A stretch of 7,528 nt of DNA from PVC group bacterium (GTDB taxonomy: Bacteria; Verrucomicrobiota; Kiritimatiellia; SS1-B-03-39; UBA6053): the NCBI GenBank assembly GCA_003565035.1, contig PXDP01000503.1:1-7528 (forward strand). The letters run 5' to 3'. Shown one piece after another: positions 1 to 6,807 of the stretch. The position numbers were made by a program, and so were the translations under genes. The number at the start of each line of letters is the position of its first letter. Positions within the stretch are counted from its first letter, which is position 1. Under the pieces are notes generated by a model. It was not told the DNA's origin. It saw only the letters and a list, made by a program, of their open reading frames with translations, and did not search any database.

Positions 1-93
1 ATCTTTCCCATACATACCCTGCCAAGCGTCTCCGTCAACGCCAAGGCACCACAGATTCACAAAAAACCATGCAATGTCTCTCTTTCCGGGAGA
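1..93. other. Intergenic tail downstream of the GH42 gene, no gene seen
   Basis: No supported gene lies here. Reading frames are open on both strands, but the stretch is too short to identify anything. Downstream of the GH42 stop codon, the minus strand has a T6 run (63-68 on the plus strand reads as A6) with only a three- to four-base stem near it, so I do not call a terminator. The plus strand has two copies of GCCAAG, at 21-26 and 40-45. Confidence 0.4.
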
Positions 94-2148
94 TCATCGC
101 CGAATCAGGCGGACTTGGAGAGGTTCCAGCGTCACCTCGCGCCCGCAATGGCCACCGTTAAGCAAATCCTCGCCGCTGAACGGCAGGCGGATGGGGGCCG
201 GTTCCTTGCGACTGTTCACCAGCCCCAGGGCAGCGAGTGTACCGGTGGCCGGATCAACACGGGGACAGCAAAGGACCCCTTCTCCGCCGGTGGCGCAGGG
301 TTCCACACCCGCCTCCGCCGCCAGCGAATCGAACAGCGCCATGAAACAGGTTTCGTCCAAAGGACAGCCCAGCGTGATCACCCGGCCCTTGCCATGGGTT
401 CTCGATACCACTGCGGCTTCACCGTCGCCATACCCCCCCCGGTAATGGGCGAGAACCTCTGTCCCCTCATAAGGCGCAAACGCGTCGCACCAAATCTCCG
501 GATGACAGGAGCCGCCGTCTTCAAACACCACATCGATTGTATCCTCCACCCAGTGGGGACTGAAGCGCAGGCTCTGATCCGCGCCCATCAGTTCCTCCAG
601 GCCGCCATAGTTCGAATCACGCCAGAGGGTCATCTCCATCGTCCGGTTTCCCGTCAGCGGACCCAGCATCAGGCGTCCGCCCGCTTCAACCCAGGCGCAC
701 AAACGCGCTTTAGCCTCCTCGGGAATCATCCCGAGTTGCGGGACGATCAAAAGGGTGTACCGGCTGAAATCCGCATCGGGATGAATCAGATCCCGCTGAA
801 TATGCCGCCGCACCAGCGGCATCTGTACCGTGTCCCGCAGCCGGTCCGAATAGCGGTTGTCGGGATGGATCGGATCGATACTGAACAGCCAGGAGCTTTC
901 GCAGTTCGCGACAATCGCCACCGGGCCTTTCTGCGCGGGATGGGCGATCAGAAAATCCCCCAGTGCTTTAAATTCCCCGGCCAGTTGCTTCCAGGCCGAT
1001 TTTCCCGGCATCCAGGCACCGGTCTGCGACACGCAGGTGCCGTGCTGCATTTCCTGTCCCGCCCAGTGACTCCGCCACTGCCAGTACAGCACCATGCTCC
1101 CGCCCATCAGCATGCTCAACCAGGTAAACGCGCGGATCCCCCGCTCGTCATGGTGAATATTCCACACCGGGCCGCCGCCAGACCAGTTTGGTGCGGTCTC
1201 CAGCAGCCAGAACGGGGCATTTTTTTCGCCCCGCAACCGATCAAACCGCATGTAATTGTAATAATAATAGGCCAAATCCGCATACATACTCACGCCCGCA
1301 CGGTCCATCACCCGGAAATGCTGCCACCAGTCCATCGGCCCAATGTATCCGGTCAAATTGGTGGTCACAGGGCATGAGGATCCTTTGCGGATCTCTTCCA
1401 CCTGATCCGACATGAACCGGGTCCATCCGTCGTTTTGAAAATGCGCAATCGCCATCAGCAGCGACGGATGATGGCGCTCCGGCTGATCCCGCGTGCCCAC
1501 ATTGGCCGTCACCATGGGGATCTGTTCAAACGAATCATAAGCCTGCGACCAGAAATTGAGGCCCCATGTGCGGTTCAGGGTTTCAATGTCCCCGTATTTC
1601 TCCCGAAGCCAGTTCAGAAAATGCCCCCGGGTTTCCTCTCCGTAGTCGAAACCGGACATTTCATTATCAATCTGCCAGCTGTGCACGGCCGGATGATCCC
1701 CGAGTTCCTCCACCATTTTTGTCACCACCCGGCGGGACAGCTGCCGATAAACGCGGCTGTGGGGATTATAGTGTTTCCGCTGACCATGGGTCTGCCGTTT
1801 ACCGGAGGCTTTGGTGCCCAGCACCTCCGGATATGCCGTGGTCAGCCAGGCCGGCGGTGCGGCCGTGGGTGTGCCGATCATGGCCTGAATCCCCGCTTCG
1901 TGCAGCAAATCCAGCACTTCGCGCGCCCAGGCAAACTCCCATTCATTTTCGGACGGCTCAAAACGCTTCCAGGCAAATTCAAACACCCGCACCAGGGTGA
2001 AGCCCACCTCTTTCATTTTGGCCACATCCTCCGGCCACTCCGATGCCGGCCACATTTCCGGATACCAGCTCGCGCCGTAATGCAATTGGGAATCTGCCGC
2101 CACCTCATCGGAGGGGACCGGCGCACTCAACTCTGAATTCTTCAACAT
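94..2148 (-). CDS. GH42 family beta-galactosidase
   Basis: Predicted 684-residue enzyme that hydrolyses terminal non-reducing beta-D-galactosides with retention of configuration. It has no signal peptide or membrane segment, so it should act in the cytoplasm on imported oligosaccharides. The N-terminal TIM barrel (about residues 22-400) opens with HYGASWYPEMWP, a typical GH42 start. The acid/base is probably Glu163 in SWQIDNEMSG, and the nucleophile Glu317 in FWLLETAPNW. A flavodoxin-like middle domain (about 408-615) and a short beta-rich C-terminal domain (about 626-684) complete the usual architecture, and the length is normal for the family. The cysteines that bind zinc in some GH42 enzymes are absent near the barrel entrance (the region reads HYNPHSRVYR). 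The start is supported by GGAG seven bases upstream. It follows gltX on the same strand by about 50 bases. The natural substrate (lactose, galactan fragments or other galactosides) cannot be read from the sequence. Confidence 0.93.
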   Translation of the reverse strand: MLKNSELSAPVPSDEVAADSQLHYGASWYPEMWPASEWPEDVAKMKEVGFTLVRVFEFAWKRFEPSENEWEFAWAREVLDLLHEAGIQAMIGTPTAAPPAWLTTAYPEVLGTKASGKRQTHGQRKHYNPHSRVYRQLSRRVVTKMVEELGDHPAVHSWQIDNEMSGFDYGEETRGHFLNWLREKYGDIETLNRTWGLNFWSQAYDSFEQIPMVTANVGTRDQPERHHPSLLMAIAHFQNDGWTRFMSDQVEEIRKGSSCPVTTNLTGYIGPMDWWQHFRVMDRAGVSMYADLAYYYYNYMRFDRLRGEKNAPFWLLETAPNWSGGGPVWNIHHDERGIRAFTWLSMLMGGSMVLYWQWRSHWAGQEMQHGTCVSQTGAWMPGKSAWKQLAGEFKALGDFLIAHPAQKGPVAIVANCESSWLFSIDPIHPDNRYSDRLRDTVQMPLVRRHIQRDLIHPDADFSRYTLLIVPQLGMIPEEAKARLCAWVEAGGRLMLGPLTGNRTMEMTLWRDSNYGGLEELMGADQSLRFSPHWVEDTIDVVFEDGGSCHPEIWCDAFAPYEGTEVLAHYRGGYGDGEAAVVSRTHGKGRVITLGCPLDETCFMALFDSLAAEAGVEPCATGGEGVLCCPRVDPATGTLAALGLVNSRKEPAPIRLPFSGEDLLNGGHCGREVTLEPLQVRLIRR

Positions 2149-2155
2149 ATCAATA

Positions 2156-2159
2156 CTCC
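2156..2159 (-). promoter_or_regulatory. Shine-Dalgarno site of the GH42 gene
   Basis: The minus strand reads GGAG, then a seven-base spacer (TATTGAT), then ATG at 2148-2146. It is the clearest ribosome-binding site in the window and fixes the GH42 start. The other genes have weak or no such sites. Confidence 0.65.
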
Positions 2160-2198
2160 ATCTGAAAAGGATTTACCTCAAGCCTCCAAATAATTATG

Positions 2199-3779
2199 TC
2201 AACCCGCCTGTTCCAATGTCTCCCGGATCCGGGAGGCAAAGGTTGACGCATCCATCAGCGCCAGAAGATCCACAAGCTCAGGGCCGCCGGCCTGACCCGT
2301 CAGACACACACGAAGGGGCTGGTTGAGCCTGCCGTCGTCCAGCTCCAGTGCCGCACAGGTCTCCGCCCGGGCCGATTCCAGGGTCGCCCCGCCCTCCAGC
2401 GCTTCGGCAATCTTCACCATCGCCTCCCGCTGCCAGGCCTTGCCAAGTCCGCGCTTCAGGGCTTTTTCATCACGTTCAAACCCCGGATCCACCAGATACC
2501 GCCAGTCCAAAATATCCAGATAGGTCTGCATGCGCGGGCGCATCAGCCGCGTAACCGTCGCCACCTGCTCCTCATCCAGCGCCGAACCCCATTCTGTGCG
2601 CGACAGCACATCACGCACATCCGCGAACAGCACCCCTTCCGGAAGATCCTGCAAATATTTTCCATTCAGATTTGCGCATTTCTGTATATCCATCTGCGCC
2701 GCCGAGCGCTGTACCCGGTCCAGACGGAACGCGGCAATCAGCTCATCCCGGTTCAGCTTCTCCCGGTCATCACCCGGCGACCAGCCCAGCAGAGTCAGAT
2801 AATTAAACAAGGCCTCCGGCAGATAGCCCTTGGCCCTGAAATCGCCCACAAACGCGTCACCGTCCCGCTTCGAATACGGTTTACCCTGTGCATTCACAAT
2901 CATAGGCAGGTGCGCATAGGCCGGCACCCTTCCGCCCAGCGCCAGAAACAGCGGAATGTGGCGGTAGGTGTTCTCCACATGATCGTCTCCGCGGATAATG
3001 TGGGTGATTTCCTGGGTCATATCATCGCAGACGTTCGCGAGATGAAACACCGGCGATCCGTCCCCGCGCACAATCACCAGATCTTTCATCGAATCCAGCG
3101 GCTTGGCCAGTGCCCCCTTCACAAGATCCTCAAACCCGATCTCCCGGCGGGTGAACACGACCCGCGTCGCCTCCGTGCTTTCGAACACGGTGTCACCGGC
3201 CAACACCGCCGAAAGCGACGCCTTCAGCGAAAACAGCACCGTATCCCCCGCGCCGTAGACGACCCCGTCCGCCATGCCCGCCAGACAGGACATCCCCGGA
3301 TCAGGCTTGCCCTTGCGGCTCACCCCCACATAGGAGATGCCCGTCGCATCGATCCGCAGCGATTCACCCGCAAACAGCGACAGTTCCACCGCGCCTGTGT
3401 CACGCAGTGCGCCGCCATAGCGGGCCGCATCGCACGGAATCCGGAAAAATACGGCCGGACGCTCCTCCGGCGTGCGGGCGTGACGATACGCATCGCCCGC
3501 CGCAATCAGCCGTTCCGCCGCCGCCAGATGCGACTCCCGCTGTGTGGACTGAAACAGCGGCTCCTCGTCCGGCATGAGATTCAACCACTCCATCACCTCC
3601 ATCAGCCCGTCAATCGCCTCCGGCGTGCTCCGCTCCAAATCTGTATCCTCCACCCGCAGCAGGAACGCCCCCTTCTGCGCCCTCGCAAAAAGATAATTGA
3701 AAATCGCGGCACGGATATTGCCGATATGAACCTGACCGGTGGGTGAAGGGGCGAAACGAACGCGGGTTTGTGTACTCAT
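2199..3779 (-). CDS. gltX: Glutamyl-tRNA synthetase with an internal insertion
   Basis: Class I aminoacyl-tRNA synthetase that charges tRNA-Glu with glutamate in the cytoplasm. The Rossmann fold begins at once with RFAPSPTGQVHIGN (residues 8-21), containing the HIGH-type signature, followed by RVEDTD (42-47). The second ATP-binding signature, normally KMSKS, reads GKPYSKRDGD (299-308). The tRNA-facing stretch DGSPVFHLANV (240-250) and IIRGDDHVENT (261-271) are clear. The C-terminal anticodon-binding region ends with PLRVCLTG (488-495). At 526 residues it is somewhat long. The YRCxC-type segment usually seen after residue 98 is missing. Instead about 95 residues (roughly 116-212) are inserted between FFRIP and IGFEDLVKG. 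The start is set by the usual short distance to the HIGH motif. No good Shine-Dalgarno site precedes it. Whether it also charges tRNA-Gln cannot be judged here. Confidence 0.95.
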   Translation of the reverse strand: MSTQTRVRFAPSPTGQVHIGNIRAAIFNYLFARAQKGAFLLRVEDTDLERSTPEAIDGLMEVMEWLNLMPDEEPLFQSTQRESHLAAAERLIAAGDAYRHARTPEERPAVFFRIPCDAARYGGALRDTGAVELSLFAGESLRIDATGISYVGVSRKGKPDPGMSCLAGMADGVVYGAGDTVLFSLKASLSAVLAGDTVFESTEATRVVFTRREIGFEDLVKGALAKPLDSMKDLVIVRGDGSPVFHLANVCDDMTQEITHIIRGDDHVENTYRHIPLFLALGGRVPAYAHLPMIVNAQGKPYSKRDGDAFVGDFRAKGYLPEALFNYLTLLGWSPGDDREKLNRDELIAAFRLDRVQRSAAQMDIQKCANLNGKYLQDLPEGVLFADVRDVLSRTEWGSALDEEQVATVTRLMRPRMQTYLDILDWRYLVDPGFERDEKALKRGLGKAWQREAMVKIAEALEGGATLESARAETCAALELDDGRLNQPLRVCLTGQAGGPELVDLLALMDASTFASRIRETLEQAG

Positions 3780-3987
3780 GCCGCTTCATATGCCGAAAAT
3801 TTGCCGGGGATTCAATCCGAATCAGAACGCCAATCCGCCTGTCGCTCGCCCCATCCTGTTAAAACACGGTGAGAAATGCAGGTTTCATCCGGCAAACCGT
3901 ACTTTTGACTGGTCCCTCCGGCGCTCTCCTGCTACCAATCAATCCATCCTCAACAAAGCAACCTTCCCCCCCTTCCCCCGTCACGAC
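3780..3987. other. Divergent intergenic region between gltX and pgm
   Basis: These 208 bases must hold the promoters or leaders for gltX (leftward) and pgm (rightward). I find no well-matched sigma-70 promoter. A TTGACT hexamer at 3905-3910 points toward pgm but lacks a good -10 at proper spacing. A leftward TTGAAT/CATATG pair close to the gltX start is equally weak. The plus-strand frame of pgm stays open upstream through this region to 3739, but the upstream residues do not resemble phosphoglucomutase, and the frame would run into gltX. Confidence 0.5.
3808..3823. repeat. Small overlapping inverted repeats in the gltX-pgm gap
   Basis: GGATT-C-AATCC (3808-3818) is a perfect 5-bp inverted repeat around one base. 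GATTC-AATCC-GAATC (3809-3823) forms a second perfect 5-bp pair that shares the same bases. It lies about 30 bases upstream of the gltX start. It could be a small operator, or chance. Confidence 0.3.
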
Positions 3988-5628
3988 ATGAGCACCCATC
4001 CCCTCGCCGGCAAACCGGTCCCGCCCGAACAGATCCCCAACGTCGCACGCATTGTCTCCGACTACTACACGCTGAAACCGGATCCCGCAAACGAGATCCA
4101 GCGCGTCAGTTTCGGAACCTCCGGCCACCGCGGCGCCTCCTCAGATGCCCGCTTCAATGAAGACCACATCCTCGCCATCGCCCAGGCAACCAGCGAATAC
4201 CGCGAGCGCAGCGGGGTCACCGGCCCCCTCCTGCTCGGTATGGATACCCACGCGCTCTCCGAAGCCGCCTGGGTCACCACCCTCGAAGTGCTCACCGCCA
4301 ACCAGGTCACCGTCCAGGTCCAGCGGGGACGGCGTCCCACCCCCACCCCCGCCATTTCCCGGGCCATCCTGGCCTACAATCTGACCCATGAGGCCAAAGC
4401 CGACGGCATCCTCATCACCCCCTCCCACAATCCCCCGCAGGACGGAGGCCTCAAATACAATCCGCCACACGGAGGACCGGCCGACAGCGATGCGACCACC
4501 TGGATTCAGAACCGGGCCAACGCCATTCTCGAAACCGACCTCGAAGACGTCAAGCGCATCCCCCTCGCCCGGGCGCGCAAGCAGGGCCTTATCCTCGAAA
4601 CCGATTTTGTTCAGCCCTACGTTGAAGATCTCGCAAACATTCTTGATCTCGACGCCATCGCCAACTCCGGGCTCAAACTCGCCGTCGATCCCCTCGGCGG
4701 TGCCTCTCTGGACTACTGGGCCCCCATTGCCGAACGCTACAAGCTCAATCTCACCAACGTGAACCCCGCCTGGGATGCCTCCTTCGGCTTTATGCACATC
4801 GACCGCGACGGCAAAATCCGCATGGACTGCAGCAGCCCCTGGGCCATGGCCGGGCTTATCGGTCTTAAGGACGACTATGATATTGCCTTCGGGTCTGATC
4901 CCGACGCCGACCGCCACGGCATCGTCGCCCGCTCCTGCGGCCTCATGAACCCCAACCACTATCTCGCCGTTGCGATTCAGTACCTCTTCACGCATCGTCC
5001 CGGCTGGTCCGCCGAGGCCAAAATTGGCAAGACCCTGGTCTCCAGCTCCATGATCGACCGGGTGGCCGCCCACCTGGGCCGCGAACTCTCCGAAGTCCCG
5101 GTCGGCTTCAAATGGTTTGTGCCCGGACTCAGCAGCGGCCAATATGGTTTCGGCGGCGAAGAAAGCGCCGGGGCCTCCTTCCTCCGCAAAGACGGCACCG
5201 CCTGGTCTACCGACAAAGACGGGCTGCTTCTCTGCCTGCTCGCCGCCGAAATCACCGCCGTCACCGGAAAAGATCCCGGCGAACACTACGCCGCCCTCGC
5301 CGCCCAACACGGCGCCCCCTGCTACGGACGCAAAGACGCGCCCGCCGACGCGCCCATGCGCAAAAAACTCGCCAGTCTCTCCCCCGAGGATTTTAAAGCC
5401 GACACCCTCGCCGGCGAACCCGTCCTCAGCACCCTCACCCGCGCCCCCGGCAACCAGGCCTCCATCGGCGGCCTCAAAGTCATCACGCAAAACGGCTGGT
5501 TTGCCGCCCGCCCCTCCGGCACCGAGGATATCTATAAAATCTACGCCGAAAGCTTCCTCGGCGAAGAACACCTTGCCCGCATTCACTCCGAAGCCGAAAG
5601 CCTCGTGGCCGGCGTACTGAACCCCTGA
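3988..5628 (+). CDS. pgm: Alpha-D-glucose phosphate-specific phosphoglucomutase
   Basis: Interconverts glucose-1-phosphate and glucose-6-phosphate through a phosphoserine enzyme, linking glycogen and nucleotide-sugar synthesis to glycolysis; cytoplasmic, Mg-dependent. From this start the protein has 546 residues, the same length as E. coli Pgm, and aligns from its first residues (INPVA-like segment, then YYTLKPDP). All four active-site loops are present: the phosphoserine loop ITPSHNPP with Ser146; the metal loop DPDADRH (304-310), with Asp304, Asp306 and Asp308; the sugar loop GGEESAG (389-395); and the phosphate loop RPSGTED (508-514). FGTSGHRG (42-49) near the N-terminus is also typical. 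The frame is open upstream to 3739, but the extra 83 residues are low-complexity, unlike the family, and overlap gltX. No Shine-Dalgarno site is seen; the leader just upstream is pyrimidine-rich (3964-3979). It is probably transcribed separately from the sulfur genes that follow. Confidence 0.96.
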   Translation: MSTHPLAGKPVPPEQIPNVARIVSDYYTLKPDPANEIQRVSFGTSGHRGASSDARFNEDHILAIAQATSEYRERSGVTGPLLLGMDTHALSEAAWVTTLEVLTANQVTVQVQRGRRPTPTPAISRAILAYNLTHEAKADGILITPSHNPPQDGGLKYNPPHGGPADSDATTWIQNRANAILETDLEDVKRIPLARARKQGLILETDFVQPYVEDLANILDLDAIANSGLKLAVDPLGGASLDYWAPIAERYKLNLTNVNPAWDASFGFMHIDRDGKIRMDCSSPWAMAGLIGLKDDYDIAFGSDPDADRHGIVARSCGLMNPNHYLAVAIQYLFTHRPGWSAEAKIGKTLVSSSMIDRVAAHLGRELSEVPVGFKWFVPGLSSGQYGFGGEESAGASFLRKDGTAWSTDKDGLLLCLLAAEITAVTGKDPGEHYAALAAQHGAPCYGRKDAPADAPMRKKLASLSPEDFKADTLAGEPVLSTLTRAPGNQASIGGLKVITQNGWFAARPSGTEDIYKIYAESFLGEEHLARIHSEAESLVAGVLNP

Positions 5629-5673
5629 CCCCCCTTCGTCTCAAACTTTTTCGAATCCATCCTTTTCAGAGTC

Positions 5674-5679
5674 TTGACA
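5674..5679 (+). promoter_or_regulatory. Putative -35 element of the Rrf2-cys operon
   Basis: An exact TTGACA lies in the 82-bp gap between pgm and the Rrf2 gene. The matching -10 is unclear: TAGGGA at 5696-5701 has good spacing (16 bp) but poor sequence, while GATAGT at 5700-5705 matches four of six but is 20 bp away. Either would place the transcription start very close to the ATG at 5711, so the regulator mRNA could have a very short leader or none. A poor -10 is common at promoters that depend on a regulator. Confidence 0.45.
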
Positions 5680-5702
5680 ATCCCTACTAAATCAATAGGG
5701 AT
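5680..5702. promoter_or_regulatory. Inverted repeat, candidate operator of the Rrf2 regulator
   Basis: ATCCCTA (5680-5686) and TAGGGAT (5696-5702) form a perfect 7-bp inverted repeat around a nine-base AT-rich spacer. The 23-bp element begins at the base after TTGACA and fills the space where the -10 should be, ending eight bases before the regulator start codon. Rrf2-family dimers generally bind AT-rich palindromes of about this size, and autoregulation is common in the family. A protein bound here would block RNA polymerase. That this regulator binds it is inference from position and symmetry. Confidence 0.55.
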
Positions 5703-5710
5703 AGTGGACT

Positions 5711-6121
5711 ATGATCTCGAAAAAATGTTTATACGCCCTCAAAGCCGTGCTGGCGCTGGCCCGCCATCAGGGGGCCGGCCCCATGACGATCCAGCAGATC
5801 GCTGACGCGCAGGAAATTCCCGCCCGCTTTCTGGAAGCCATTCTGCGAGACCTCAAGCAGAACGGCTTCACCGAATCCATCCGCGGCAAAGAGGGCGGCT
5901 ATATCCTCGCGCGCCCCGCCCGAGAGATCCGCATGGGCGACATTATCACCTGCCTCGAAGGCCCCTGGTACACCCCCGGGCCCGACACCGATGTCTTCTC
6001 TACCATCTGGGAAGAGGCCGACCGTGTGCTCACCGGGGTCGTCAATCAAATCGACTTCCAATCCCTCCTGAAACGGGAGGACGAACTCCGCTTTTCCCAT
6101 ACCCCCGATTACTCCATTTAA
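5711..6121 (+). CDS. Rrf2-family regulator, probable sulfur-assimilation control
   Basis: A 136-residue winged helix-turn-helix regulator of the Rrf2 family (IscR, CymR, NsrR relatives). The N-terminus KKCLYALKAVLALARH (residues 4-19) is the usual first helix. The HTH follows, with TIQQIADAQEIP (26-37), recognition helix ARFLEAILRDLKQNG (38-52), and the wing RGKEGGYILARP (58-69). IRMGDIITCLEGP (73-85) leads into the dimerisation helix. The only cysteines are Cys6 and Cys81, so the three-cysteine cluster site of IscR and NsrR is absent. This favours a cluster-free, CymR-like sensor, which in Bacillus responds to cysteine status through CysK. The gene is 21 bases upstream of cysH on the same strand and follows a palindromic promoter element, so it probably represses its own operon. 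Effector and partner are unknown. The C-terminal tail after residue 90 is not recognisable. Confidence 0.88.
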   Translation: MISKKCLYALKAVLALARHQGAGPMTIQQIADAQEIPARFLEAILRDLKQNGFTESIRGKEGGYILARPAREIRMGDIITCLEGPWYTPGPDTDVFSTIWEEADRVLTGVVNQIDFQSLLKREDELRFSHTPDYSI

Positions 6122-6142
6122 CCGCAACTCAAAGGCCATTTC

Positions 6143-6781
6143 ATGACCCACGATCCCGCCAAAGCCAATGCCGAACTCGCCGATGCCACCCCGCAGGAGA
6201 TTCTCCACTGGGCGCAGTCCGCCTCCTCCGGCAACATGATGATCTCCACCAACTTCCGTCCCTACGAGGCCGTACTCCTCCACCTGGCCACCCAAATTCA
6301 GCCCGACATCCCCGTCCTCTGGGTTGACCACGGCTACAACACCCCCCACACCTACCGCTGCGCCGAAGAGACCATTGCCAAGCTCAACCTCAACGTGCAC
6401 CTCTACATTCCCCGCCGCACCGCCGCCCACCGCGACAGCCTTTACGGCGGCATTCCCACGATTGAGGACGAAGCCGCCCACAATGCCTTCACCGAAGAGG
6501 TCAAACTCGAACCCTTCCGCCGCGGCCTCGCCACCCTCAAACCCAAAGTCTGGCTTACCGCCCTGCGCCGGGTGCAGAATCCCCACCGCGAAACCATGAA
6601 CATCGTCGCCCGCACCGGGGACGGCATCCTCAAAGTCTGCCCCATCCTCGACTGGACCGATGAAGACATGCAGGCCTACACTGAAAAGCACAGTCTCCCC
6701 AACGAATTCAACTACTACGACCCCACCAAGGTCCTTGAAAAACGGGAATGCGGCTTGCACCTCGATTCTGCCAAGCTATAA
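6143..6781 (+). CDS. cysH: Phosphoadenylyl-sulfate (PAPS/APS) reductase
   Basis: Reduces activated sulfate (PAPS or APS) to sulfite in assimilatory sulfate reduction, with electrons from thioredoxin or glutaredoxin. The 212-residue protein is a single nucleotide-binding alpha-hydrolase-like domain, slightly shorter than E. coli CysH (about 244). Visible elements are QPDIPVLWVDHGYNTPHTYR (53-72), LTALRR (138-143), ILKVCPILDWTDEDM (162-176) and the C-terminal catalytic motif KRECGLH (200-206), with Cys203. The CC and CxxC cysteines that hold a 4Fe-4S cluster in APS reductases are absent; the only cysteines are 73, 166 and 203. This favours the PAPS type, but the nucleotide loop reads STNFRPYEA (35-43) in place of the common SSFG form, so substrate preference is uncertain. 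A weak AAAGG lies seven bases before the ATG. It sits between the Rrf2 regulator (21 nt) and cysD (26 nt), clearly one operon. Confidence 0.92.
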   Translation: MTHDPAKANAELADATPQEILHWAQSASSGNMMISTNFRPYEAVLLHLATQIQPDIPVLWVDHGYNTPHTYRCAEETIAKLNLNVHLYIPRRTAAHRDSLYGGIPTIEDEAAHNAFTEEVKLEPFRRGLATLKPKVWLTALRRVQNPHRETMNIVARTGDGILKVCPILDWTDEDMQAYTEKHSLPNEFNYYDPTKVLEKRECGLHLDSAKL

Positions 6782-6802
6782 GAACCGCCTTTATCCCTTA
6801 TA
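6777..6802. repeat. AT-rich inverted repeat between cysH and cysD
   Basis: TATAAG (6777-6782), overlapping the cysH stop codon, is complementary to CTTATA (6797-6802) across a 14-base loop. The right arm also lies in the palindrome CTTATAAG (6797-6804). A weak stem could form in the mRNA just before the cysD start. No T-run follows, so it is not a terminator. Confidence 0.3.
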
Positions 6803-6807
6803 AGACA

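Noticed and set aside
11..38. Leftward promoter TTGACG-N16-TATGTA near the left edge
   Set aside because: The -10 matches only three of six and no gene is visible beyond the edge to support it.
63..100. Terminator after the GH42 gene
   Set aside because: The T6 run on the minus strand is not preceded by an adjacent stem longer than three or four bases.
115..1377. Plus-strand open frame (420 codons) opposite the GH42 gene, plus smaller ones to 2136
   Set aside because: The sequence is rich in His, Pro, Arg and Gln without domain features. The minus-strand reading is a clear glycosidase.
2174..2202. Separate promoter for the GH42 gene, with TTGACA across the gltX stop (minus strand 2202-2197)
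   Set aside because: The -35 is exact, but no acceptable -10 lies 16-18 bases away; only GTAAAT at about 21. It could be real but is too weak to annotate.
3739..3987. N-terminal extension of pgm to an ATG at 3739
   Set aside because: It would add 83 residues unlike any phosphoglucomutase and overlap the gltX start. The protein from 3988 has exactly the usual length and N-terminus.
4141..5586. Long open frame (481 codons) on the minus strand opposite pgm
   Set aside because: It is Gly/Val/Ala/Glu-rich with no recognisable motif. It arises because the C-ending codons of pgm leave few stops on the opposite strand. pgm itself has full active-site motifs.
5629..5673. Terminator after pgm
   Set aside because: There are T-runs but no stem of useful length before them.
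5729..6760. Minus-strand open frame (343 codons) opposite the Rrf2 gene and cysH
   Set aside because: It shows the same composition artefact and covers two well-supported genes and their gap. It has no family-like sequence.
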